In this document: one piece after another, positions 37,301 through 48,270 of the stretch | How positions within the stretch are numbered: the stretch's first letter is position 1 | Layout of the letters: each line of letters starts with the position of its first letter | Source of the DNA: Paramacrobiotus metropolitanus | Taxonomy: Eukaryota; Tardigrada; Eutardigrada; Parachela; Macrobiotidae | Direction of reading: 5' to 3' | DNA length: 64,000 nucleotides | Assembly: GCF_019649055.1 (NCBI RefSeq) | Contig: NW_026570222.1 | Span: 1,488,001 to 1,552,000, forward strand | Notes under the pieces: model-generated | Database searches by the model: none | The model's input: only the letters and a program-made list of their open reading frames with translations | Told to the model about the DNA's origin: nothing | Translations under genes and position numbers: made by a program

Positions 37301-40041
37301 TATCCGTCAGCTGAACTTAACTCGTGGAACTGCGATTTCTAGGTCGTTGCATTTTCAAGCGGACACCGACAAGCAAACACTGCAGTGGATGAAAATCATG
37401 CAAAAACGAGCTAAGGTAGCCGCCGCATCTTTGGTCATCGCTTACGCGGAAACGAGGATACTAATGTTTTCAGGAATGTGGCGATTCTTTGGAAGATCAG
37501 CCTTTGACTGCTGACGATGTTCCGGTTATTGTCGATAAATGCATGCAGTTCGTTTCCGCATATGGTACTGCGCAGCATTCCAAAAATATGGGGTATTCTC
37601 ACTGTTCTGCTTTTAAGCTTTTTAAAATATTATGTTGGATTAGGATTGAAATCCAAAGGAATTTATCGACAAAGCGGTGTGTCCTCGAAAATTGCGCTGA
37701 TCTTGGAGATGTTCGCAAAAGGTTCATACATACGGTTCACGTTTATCTCGAAGTGTACGCCTGAAGCTTTATAACTATTGTTGCTTTTCAGATGCTCATT
37801 CATGCTATCTGTCTCGGGAAAATTTTACGGAGCACGATGTTGCTGGTAAAGTTAACAATAGGTTTCACTCCGTCCAGATACATTTTCAGCTTGCGAGTAT
37901 ATTGTTTATTGGCTAAAAGTTTGGTGGTGCGTTTGGATTTCAATGCAAAAAATTTCTCTAATTGTGTTGTGCCTGAATTATTGCATAAGATCAATTCAAA
38001 ACAGTGAATTATGGGGTTTTGGGGGCCTCTGTGAAATGCTTTTATTTTTAAGGTGCTCTTAAACGTTTCCTCCGACAGTTGCCTGAACCAGTTATCAAAG
38101 TGGAGTTGTATCAGCCTCTACTGCATTGCACCGGTAAGAATTATTAGTAAAATTGATTTTGAAATGAAATCATTGTTGACTGGTGAAAAATTGTGTAGAA
38201 ATGTCAACCGAGGTTAAACTGAAAATGTACCTATCTTTATTGGATCAGCTGCCTCGAGTTCCCAACTATGCTACGTTAAAAAAGCTGTTGGGCCATTTGA
38301 AAGTTGTGTCAGAATCAGCGAATGAAAACCTCATGTCGATACCGAACATTGCTGCAAGTTTTGGTAACACTTTGATGAGTGGAAACGGGGATAGTGAAAT
38401 GGTAGGATGTTTATTGTTTCCTATACTATGGTTCGAAAATTTTACGTATTTCGTGTTTTCAGGGCGATGTATCAGGCACCAAGTTCGACACGACGACTAA
38501 GGAAATTACCGTTATGGTTGACCTTCTAACATTTTATGAACCGTTATTTGATGTAAGTCTTACCGGTTGCGTCAGCTCTCACTTTCAGTAAAGTTTGTTA
38601 GATTATCTGGATTGTTAGATTATCTGGCTGGAATATAGAATACAGATACGATGTATATAGAAACGTTTCGTTACCCAGGTTAAACAAGCCGATTTGGATA
38701 AAGAACGAAAAATTCTAAACGCATTGGAAGCAATAAACAAACAGTTACTGTTGCCGGTAAGAAATTTCTGTTTTCTTGCTGTTTCGATTTTTAGTATAGG
38801 GTCAATTTTCGTTGTAGCCTAGAGCGGGGGACTTTTTAATGGGTGTGTACTGGATTGACAAAAATGGAGAATGCGTTAATATGCGCTTGAGTAGCAAACT
38901 GACGGCTGGACAGTTATGCCAGAACATGCTTGACCATGAAAAAATGGTCCACGATAATTCGTATTCCCTCTACGAAGTCATATTCGATGACAAGCTCTGT
39001 AAGTACCAGCTGGTTTATGCTCTCTAAGAGAATGCATTCTTTGAATTTATTCTCTGTAGACCGGCCCGTCCATTATGCGGAAGAAGTTAGCTCGATAATA
39101 ATGCGATGGACGGAATGGAACAGCTGTAACATTTGCGAATACTCGTCTAATTATCTCTGTGTGCGGAGGAATACTGTGTACGAGAAAGTGGCTATGATGG
39201 TAAGGAATTAACTAATTTGTTTATTATCCATAAGTTTTTGTATGCCCTGTATTGCGATCTTTATTTATGTGAGATATCGGGAAATGACTTCACGTTTGTT
39301 AGAAAATGAACCGTAATTTTGCTTCTGCAATACTTATACTTTTGTTTTGTTTACACAGGAGAGAAGTCCGCTGTCGGTCACACAGCAGTTACGATTCAGT
39401 AAAGATAAAACCTTCAAGAAAGTATCGATGGATTTCAGTCGTATGGCATTGACAGTCCATAAGTCAGCTAGTGTAAGTGGATAGATTTTTCTCTTACCAT
39501 TCTGGTCTTTCTTATTCAAAAGACCGCTTCTAGGTGGAAAAAGATCTGGGTAACTGGAAAGTGGAAGATATTATTTGGTTTCTGGGATGCAGTCCCCAAA
39601 GGACACCACCAACGAAATGGACTTTCTCTTTTATTGAAAAAGACAGAAATGCTGTGCTGTCGAGATTGTGAGTTTTCCAAGCGAACATATTTAATTATAT
39701 CATCATACATTGGTTCTCTTGTTTTTCGGTTGTGTTTTGTGCAGGGTCAGGGTTTATGAAATTAGAATTCCTGTGTTGTCCGTGCCCTTCTTTACAGAAT
39801 TATTTTGTTTCAGGAAAGAGAATCGTGTAGCCTTTGGATTCACAGTGTGTTGCGATGAGGAAGAATGGTTAGACAAGTGGATTGCCGCTATGCTTCAAGC
39901 ACAGGTATTAAAACCCAGCTTTGATGAATATTGCGAAATCGGTAGTTTTGTTATCTAAATTAAAGTTGTTATTGCATCATTAAAAATATATTCTTTCAGC
40001 ACAATATGGATTTTTATTCGGATGCGGCAACTTTTGTATGA
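34388..40041 (+). CDS. ARAP-like RhoGAP (PH-PH-RhoGAP-RA-PH), no ArfGAP domain seen
   Basis: The product should stimulate GTP hydrolysis on Rho-family GTPases at phosphoinositide-containing membranes. Exons: 34388-34438, 34721-35638, 35806-35867, 35985-36061, 36133-36241, 36311-36364, 36424-36471, 36921-37020, 37134-37230, 37343-37415, 37474-37564, 37644-37721, 37792-37845, 38053-38133, 38199-38401, 38463-38552, 38679-38756, 38818-38998, 39060-39199, 39359-39472, 39534-39667, 39814-39904, 40000-40041. About 988 residues: a Pro-rich region with SH3-ligand-like stretches (ALPPPRRV, PLPPRP), two PH domains, RhoGAP with the arginine finger in GIYRQSG, a Ras-association domain and a last PH domain. 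The order matches the C-terminal half of ARAP1-3. The SAM, first PH pair, ArfGAP and ankyrin parts of vertebrate ARAPs are absent. The start (MAPAILTDRYAEATNQP) is inferred. One base is missing near 35440. Confidence 0.88.
35437..35443 (+). other. Apparent one-base frame break in the Pro-rich exon
   Basis: The frame from 34721 reads through SPEVPEGN to a TGA at 35443. The same exon continues open in another frame (LIPIEPPPPLPPRP) to the in-phase donor at 35638. Adding one G to the GGG at 35438-35440 restores one continuous frame and makes the summed exon length divisible by three. A 29-base intron (35429-35457) would also join the frames but is implausibly short. Confidence 0.75.
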
Positions 40042-40867
40042 TCTCTGTGATACTCGGCACCTTACTTGTTCGTGCAGCTCGTTGTCACCCAGCTAATGGA
40101 ATCCCATTCCTGTGTGGACTGTGATCTGATTGAATTTTGTCCGATTTCATCGTTTTCCCTGACACGGTTACGTTTACAGCGTTTAAATTCTATATTGTCG
40201 TTTTTATTGTTTCTATTTTTGTATTTATGCTTGTGAATATGATTGCACTGGGCATCCTTTGTTTTCCAGTTTTAACTGTGAGCCTCTGTGAAGCTGTTCT
40301 TTTTAAATTTTAGTGATTTTTTTATGTGCACGTGTACAGTAGAATAGCGTTTGCGGCATTAATTTTTGAATCGGTGCATGTTTTTGGGCAGATGTGCGTT
40401 CAGGACTGTATTGTGTGGTTTTATTAAAGCTGACAAGCAGTTGCACTGTTTTACATAACATCACCAATATCACAATCAGTTTTAAGGCAAAAGAGAAGAA
40501 AGTCCACACAGTGGCAACGCGAGACCAGTATTCGATTACTATTAAATAATTAGAAAGTCATTACAGATAATATATGGGCTGCTAATTACGTTATAAAGGA
40601 GTTCGCAATTATGCGGACAACCTTGTTGTCAGTAAATAAATCATAAATGCAGAGATAGTTCCGATTGTACAAACTGGTCTGAGCAACGAGACGAAAAGTC
40701 CTTGATCGTGGGAAGACCATAGGCTTACATCCGTTAAAATACGTCATAATACTTAGTACAGATAAGCATATGACGTGATAAGAAGGCGCGTTGATCTGGT
40801 TAGCCGATGCCGCTCCGACCAACACCCGGTTCAAGATTCCAAATGAGGCATACCAGCTGGTCAAATG
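40042..40867. other. Convergent intergenic region between ARAP-like and ETS genes
   Basis: The two genes end facing each other, 826 bp apart, so the stretch should hold both 3' untranslated regions. I see no gene in it. Confidence 0.5.
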
Positions 40868-43800
40868 TTAGTCATCTTTATCTTTTTGCGGTGATAAATC
40901 AATCATTTTAAATAATTCCTCAGCGCTAACGCCGAGGACTTGCTGGAGGTCACAGACGAAGCGATAAACGTAGCGTTTACCATTGGTTTTGTGAATGATA
41001 TTCTTATCATAGTAGTAGCGTAATCCGCGGCTGAGTTTCTCGTAATTCATTTTTGGTTTATTCTTCCGGATGCCCCATCGGCGCGCCACTTCGTCCGGGT
41101 CCAGTAGTTTGAATTCCCATCCATCTCCTGTCCATGTGATAAAGGACTGGCAAAGCTTATCCGTAAGAAGCTCCAACAGAAACTGCCATAGCTGTATCGG
41201 CCCGCCTGTTAACGTAAAAATATTATAATATTAAAACATGCCTCATTGTCAGTAAGTCATTTCACCACTAGTACGAGTACTATTCTGAAGGATGTATTTC
41301 ACTGCCACCTGGCACAATGATACACTGCGTATGTAATATAATTATGCTGTGTTATACTACTTACCTGAACAGAGTCTTTGTGAAAAACGAAATTAATAAT
41401 AGTATCAAGGTGGAAAACAAACAGAGGCAGATTTCTTAGCAGCACTGCACTATAGCGTCCACTTTCATTAGTACACAATTTGCTTAAAATAAGCAAACCG
41501 CTTCCGCATATAAAGTTCACTCCAAATTATGTAAAAGTCTGTATGCTAGTTTCCGCAATTCGTGTTTTTTGTAGAAGTGTTTAAAAAGTTATTCTATTAT
41601 GCGACTCGCTCTTTCTCGGCGAAATTCTAAAGTTTTAAAAACCTTAAAAACTCTTTCGGGTAAAGATCGGTTCCGTTTGTTAAGACAAATCTCTACTTTA
41701 TCTTATAAAAGACTTATAGGAGCGGTGCAAGTTGCATTCCTACATACCGGACGCTTGCTGTAACGGCAGGAGTTCGGTTGGAGAACTAGGATTGAACGGA
41801 TGATAGGAAGGATGGATAATGGACGGAACAACAAGTTCAGGGTGGCGATTATGGCCATTCATTTCGATGACGGGATGAGTGGGAGGTATCGAGGGTGGAT
41901 AGTAGTCGGCAGGAGGGGATGGTGGATGATAGGTCACATCGGTCTGCCAATGGTAATCATCGTACGCCGACTCGATATTTCGTGGGACGGACGGTAAAGG
42001 ATTCCCATAGCTACCCGCTGAACTGGCTTGTATGGAGGTAGTATAATGCGAATGCGAAGTGCTCATAATCACCCGTTGCCGATCCGCTTCTGTATGCAAA
42101 AAAGGGTCACACTATAGGATCATGGGCATATGCATAGAATTACTGGCATATAAAAGCGCTACATATCTGTTTAACATACCTCTGCGAAGAAAATCCAGAT
42201 GTTCATAAAATATCTCACCGGCTCCGTGAATTATAAACTGGGAAAATTCGTCGCGGGTCATTGAGCTGAGTTCTTGGCCGGTTATCCGATAGGGATGAAA
42301 GCTAACTCCATCACCGTCCGGCACATGATACTCGCGCCGCACCCAGTTTAACCACTGTTCTACGTGTTCCTCGCGCCAATAATAGGGATCTGTAAAACGG
42401 TCGACTGTTTATGAAGCTGCGGAGTCCGAAAATCAAATTTTAAAAGCTTTAAATAAGGACTTTGAAAATCTAATCATTCTTCGCAAAATCTTTTTGCAAA
42501 TACCGTCACAGGTACGAAAAACTGTTTAATATTCTGATAAAACTGGGAGATGTAACCATCAAGCAATGGACGCGAATGGTACTCCGATGCGACAACTGCA
42601 AGTGAAACTTGTGCGCACGGACAAATATATTTTAATCAAGTGTTCCTCTCTTGTGATATACACATTTTTATTACGTAGCACCTGGGAGTAGTACTGCTAC
42701 CTATTTACGCACAATGCAAAGCTAGGACGTCAGTTGTTGTTACCTGTTGCCGATTACTATACCGGTAGTTGTTAGCATTTATGCATCCAGCTGATAAGCA
42801 ATAACAACAATACCATGGGGCACTGCGATTGTCAACACTGGCTGTACCTTTTGGTATATTTAGCCGGCATCGCTCCTTGTCGAATTGGCTAAAGCTGGCG
42901 TAAATCGCTTGATTCATTTTGCTTTTGGTAACCGGTGTAAGAGGTGGAACACTGCTTCCAGGTGTATCGCCTAAATCACAGTAACAATTATTAATGTTTC
43001 ATCAGTTTGCGTTTATCCATTCATTCGTATTCAGACCACAACTGCGCTGGTGTTTAAGTTCGTTATGAAAAAAATAATTGTAATGATGTGGGCGAGGTAA
43101 AGAGGTAGTTGTAGAACACGCAGTTAATCTTGTTTTCTTACGAATAAGTTTTATAACCTTTCGTATTGTATCGTCTCTGATTTACAGCTATGATCAGAAC
43201 TTTGTAAGTGATGATATTTAATCTTGTTATGGACACTTCGTGTCTCCAAGTGTCGAATTGGGCGTTCATACGGTCTTACAGGTAATTTATAATTACCGTT
43301 TGCAGAAGGGCGTATAAGCTTTTACACACTCAATGCTGATACGCAAAACACGAACAATTAAAGCCGCAGCTGTTGCACAACACAAGTACCTAAGCGAACT
43401 CATTTCTTGAGTAGCACATTCCCAGATACTTTATAACAGATTCTGTTACAATTAAGCTCTTTACTTAACAGATCTGTTCCTTTGAGTATTTGGGAACTGC
43501 CCTCGCTTACTCTAAGAATTTACGCGGTTTTGTCATGAAACGTTAACAACATAAGTACCAGCAATCCGGCACGAAATCGTATTAGAATTGGTTATTGCAT
43601 AATTATCATGCGCTTAATCTTTCAAATTCAAATGCCAAAGTAATAGCTGCTTAAACTTATTTAAACTAAAATCCACATTCCACACATAATTTTATGAACA
43701 AATCTGAAAATAGCATTTTCACTTGGCCAAAAGACTAATGGTGATTAATTATTGTTAACATGCGAACTAACATCAGAATCAGTGGTTATGATGTTAGTTC

Positions 43801-46800
43801 GCATGTTAACAATGTTCTGTTATTTGTCAGAATCAAAACGGAAAAACTAATATCGCTTTCATCTTTAATTAAAATTCATCTGTAATTAAAAAAGGTAACA
43901 GAATTAATGTTGACTCAAATTTAAACAAGTACAGGGGGTAGAAGTATGGTAGATGGTCAGCAGTGGCAGATAAGTTTGCCAGAGTGATACGCGACATCTT
44001 TGCATGAAGACAACTCTATAGCTCTGACGTAGTGGAAGAGCGTCATCTTATAGATGCAGTGCAGATAAGCCACGATTAAAACGTTACGGCGGTTATCTCA
44101 ACCGGATTTAAAATGTTCATGTGACCATAAACAAACGTCTACATAATTATGGCAACATATTGCTCATACAGAAGAAATACTGTAAACAATGGAGGCAATG
44201 TGTAATAATATTCGATCTTTAACATGTTTATTGCACAAAAAATTTATCCTTTGAAAAAAAGACACAGTCAATTACTGTACCAGGCTTTTCTCCAAATCTT
44301 AAATCTTCTTTTTATAAGTTTGCGCTTGTAAGAGATTATTCCACATTTGTCTAGCTATTCCCATGAATAATTACTCACTGGTTTTGCGCAGAAAAATACG
44401 AATTTTTCGAAGAGTTTGCGCATCCGAATTTTAAATTTTCACTTGCGTTTGTGGGCCCACAAATGGACATAATAAACATTAAACACCAATTTCAAATCTT
44501 TCGTGAAATAAGAGCTACTGCTACAGACAGTAAAAGTGGGAAGAAAATTTGAAATTTAAGAAGAAAATAATAAGAAAAATACCGAATTTAACAGAATCAT
44601 TAATTTTCAAAAATGTTTACTCTGAGGAACTGGCAAAAATTTTTGAGGGAATATACTGTAATATGTACTCAAAAACGTCAAAATGTAGTCATTATTTTGC
44701 GCTGCTGAACAAAGCTGAATCTGCTGACTTAAATTTTGAAAAAAAAACAGTAAGTACGTATGCATATATTATATGCTCAAAATACAATTCCTGGAATACA
44801 GCGATTTCTAGGTATGCAGGTTGTACGAACAAAAACCCTAAACTTAAGTTTAATGAATTAATTAATTTTTACAAAGGAAATCGAAAACTCTCACAACTGG
44901 CTTTTTTAGCGTTTCGCAGACTGGAAATGAATGAATAAGAAAAATTTAAGTACAAAAGTACTTATACTTTTTCATTCATGATAACAAAAATATAATGTGT
45001 GCTCTGACCGGGAACGTGGTTATTTCAAATGTCGTAAGAGATTCTGTCAGGGACTGACTGTACAGGATTCAAACCGCAGGGTTCCGCCTGTTGCACATAC
45101 ATAATACTCGTATACCCGAATCATTCTGAGTTCTGGTTTCTTTAAAAGTTTTTTAAAAGTTAGTCCCAGATCAAAATATGCACACAAACGCAGAAAAATC
45201 AGATGGCAAAATAGACCAGCCGGCTGAGTGTCAGAGGCATACTGGTGGAAAAAGATAACCGATTTGGCGATATCAAATCAAATCAAATTCAGTAGCGGTA
45301 GGTCGGGACTTTCACATAGCGGTTTAGTCACATAGCTTGGTAGCTAAATGATCTGCGCTACCGAAAAATTGTGCTGATAAAATTAATGCTCTTTTCAGAA
45401 ATAAACGTCTAATAAACAAATGATATAATTACATATTTACATATTTCACATATCGCGTAAGCACGCTTATTACAAGTTCCCATTTGAATTTCATTAAAGG
45501 TCACAATGGTGACTGATCAAAATAAAACTTGACCACGTACATTAATAAATATGTAATCAACGGCCAATACGACGATAAAGGGTGATAAGCGAGAAAATAA
45601 TCAGTGGATATCCAAAACGCAACCCAGCAATATGTTTTTCCATGACAAATACATGATCACAGGAGGTATAAGGAACGAACCGCAGTAGTATCCATAGAAG
45701 TACGCATAAATATTTGCACTTTTCTCGGGTTGACGTTCAGCCCGAGAGTGAGATCAGGCGCACGAAAATCCGCTCTCAGGTACCATGCATAATACACAAT
45801 CAAAATAGAAGCGAAAGCAAATGAACTAGCCAACAACGTAACCGGTGAAATAATCGACTATCGCCTCTGATACGTTAATCCTGTGAGGGTACAAAAACTA
45901 CCAGCAAACTATGCTGGGCTCCTTCTGTAAGTGACCACAACAAAGCTCCGGCCACTACAATCATCAAACACAGCGCACACCGAGCTCGATACAGTTACCG
46001 TTACTATCCAAAGTAGCGAGATAGGGTTCAAGAGGCAGGGTATTTTAATCTGCATTATAATCGTTACTATTGGAGGTTTTTGTTGTCGTAACATCTATTT
46101 AATGATGTTTAGTTGATTGCCGTTTGGCTTTGGCTCGATCGTTACAGTATACACACGTATATACCGTGTGTGCACACATAGTGTAACAGTGTAGTCAAAT
46201 CTCTCCAGTCCGCACGGGTCGGGCCGGGGCAGCCAGCTGGTTACTTCATTAGCGGGCTGGTACCCTAAACTAAACTGTACAGCCATGGCCCTGACCCATT
46301 GTTGTAAGTTTGCGCCGGTTACGCGGCCCTCGGCCAAGGAGTGCATATTGCACTGTACTGGGCGGGTCAAGTGGACTTCGATCCCGAACTTCAATAACTT
46401 TCAACCAGCGTTATTCGCACATATCGAGCAAACATCAAGTTAAATGGCATGTTGCTGCAAAACTCCAAAAAGCCGATCGCAAATTTCGGATACGGCATGG
46501 CGAAATCAGCTGGCGCTGTTCTTCTCTTTTAACAAGCATTGTTTCGACTGCGGGCACACTGCTGTCTGCGAGCCGCGACTGCAAAAACTGGAGTTTACCT
46601 GTGTGTACGCAAAGGAAAACTTTAAAAGACTTTAACTGACTGACCCCTCCAGGAAAACTCTTTTTTTTTAACTATTAGAAAGCTGGATTCGGTATAACCA
46701 TCTTTTACATAAATATTGGATAGAGTTCGCCTTTTACAGCAAAGTTTTCTCGTTTTCCTTCGGTTAAAGCTGGCATGGTAGGTCTATTAATGATTCATTT

Positions 46801-48261
46801 TGTCTTACTCCAGGGTGAGATGCAGCCAGTTTCGTTTACTTATCTAGCAGGCACTTGATGACCCGCACAACTACAACATAACCGAGTCGAATAAAATGTA
46901 ATATATTAATGCTTTTTGAAGATGTTGTCAAAGACACTCGGCACGATGGTTGCCATGTTCAAGGAAACTTAACCACCTCTTATCAGAGCCATATGCTCAT
47001 ACATTAAAGGGACCATGTTATGATGCTTGATAGAGCTACACAAATTTTATCTTCGGGTTTTTGAAGTATACTTGTAGTGAGTTGGTAAGTGCGCATTAGT
47101 CTGACATGACGAAGCTCTATAAAATTCCAATATTTGTTTATCAAGTATAATAATTTTGTAATACATGTGCATATTACACACTGCTGTAAAATACCTACTG
47201 TGCTGCCATCAAAAATTGAGTTGCCGGTCATAATCATGCAGTATTTTATTCATTAGCGCTAGCTTGCAGTTAGGATGTACTAAATGTCAAAATGTTATAT
47301 CGTTATGCAGACATAAAATACAGTTTATAACGTTATTAACGAAATATTAGAAGTATATATAGCTAAAACGATGGACGGTGGTTCTCGCCGCTTAGAATAC
47401 CCGTATCCACTATCCAGCGTACCAGTTCAGTCACACTCCACCTGTTTTGTTTTTTTTCACTTTTGTTATCGAAGCTGTTATGTTGACAATAGGCATTAGC
47501 TCTGAGCGCATACCAGCACATTTCCGCTACGCGGCGTACAGGTAACCGAATATACACGAGTACTTAAGATTACGGATTAAGCTACGGGCAGTAACATTTG
47601 CATTGTGCTGCTAGTCGCAATACTTATCGATAATCGGCAACTTATACGAGCGGAGTCACCTGTTGCATATATATGTACCTGTTAGCTGCGTTATCATTAT
47701 CGTAAACTTTTCGCCTTCATTTTCAAACATTTTTCGAGCTATCATATGTACGACTGAGCTGTGTAATTGGAATGATGTTTTTTGTGTTATTAACAGTTAC
47801 TACAGCCAGTGCGATGAAAACTGTGCTACATAAAATAAAAAACAAGCTGCACACGGAATTGTACAAAAACATAACTTAAAAATTTAAAAGCATTTAATAA
47901 GCGTGTCGCAGAATCGACTTTACGTACCTGCAACGTTTTCGTCGTAACAGTCGCCGGGCATCGTAGGAACCGTCTGAGCTCCCATGGATAAGCTTAGTTT
48001 TGACCCCTGGAATTTTGGTTGCAGTTTTGGATTATAATGGGGAAAGTTAGGCACGGCCGGTTCTGTTTTGATTCGCTTGACGACATCGAAATTGTTATCG
48101 GGCAGATTGGAATATAAGTCGCCAGGTGAGCAGAACGTCGGCACTGTCAACGTTTGTGAACCATTGCCATTTGCGCTGGACATTCTTTGGCGCGAGCGGA
48201 AATCACTGATCAAACACCGAGCGACAGCGTCAGAATTTTCATTCACATCCCAGGGTGACAT
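40868..48261 (-). CDS. pnt: ETS-family transcription factor, ETS1/2-Pointed type
   Basis: A nuclear DNA-binding protein recognising GGAA/T sites, normally a Ras-MAPK effector. Five coding exons join in phase: 47928-48261 ([11 protein letters not shown]), 42848-42970, 42180-42389, 41748-42089 and 40868-41205, giving 448 residues. The N-terminal exon has VKRIKTEP, like the sumoylation site of ETS1. Exon 2 has PPLTP, the MAPK phospho-acceptor just before the PNT domain in ETS1/2 and Pointed-P2. The PNT domain spans [13 protein letters not shown] to [10 protein letters not shown]. After a Pro/Ser/His-rich linker comes the ETS domain ([52 protein letters not shown]). An acceptor at 48270 shows a 5' untranslated exon upstream. 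Confidence 0.96.
43751..43813. repeat. Perfect 25-bp inverted repeat with 13-nt loop
   Basis: The arms 43751-43775 and 43789-43813 are exact reverse complements (left arm begins ATTGTTAACATGCGAACT) around a 13-base loop. It lies in the large second intron of the ETS gene, so it would be transcribed as part of that intron. A 25-bp perfect stem is very unlikely by chance. Whether it is a small-RNA precursor, a foldback element or a repair product cannot be told from the sequence. Confidence 0.9.
44549..44938 (+). CDS. Possible open frame inside ETS intron, unrecognised
   Basis: A frame of 129 codons, antisense to the ETS gene, opens with TTG; the first ATG is at residue 39. The product is Lys/Asn/Ser-rich with mixed helical segments ([34 protein letters not shown]). 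I recognise no family. A strong donor (GTAAGTACG) at 44751 and an acceptor (TTTCTAG) near 44811 lie inside it, so the coding structure is unclear. It could be a remnant of a mobile element, a small gene or chance. Confidence 0.2.
   Translation: MKFKKKIIRKIPNLTESLIFKNVYSEELAKIFEGIYCNMYSKTSKCSHYFALLNKAESADLNFEKKTVSTYAYIICSKYNSWNTAISRYAGCTNKNPKLKFNELINFYKGNRKLSQLAFLAFRRLEMNE
46190..46400 (-). promoter_or_regulatory. GC-rich island in ETS intron, possible alternative first exon
   Basis: This stretch is clearly more GC-rich than the surrounding intron and is open on the gene's strand (46095-46394), with an internal ATG ([17 protein letters not shown]). A GT in phase 1 after TVTL would join in frame to the exon at 42970. 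Pointed and ETS genes commonly use alternative promoters. This is a guess from composition and phase, with no motif proof. Confidence 0.25.
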
Positions 48262-48270
48262 ATCAGAAAC

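Noticed and set aside
40725-40870. Possible tRNA B-box (GGTTCAAGATTCC)
   Set aside because: No matching A-box or cloverleaf could be formed around it.
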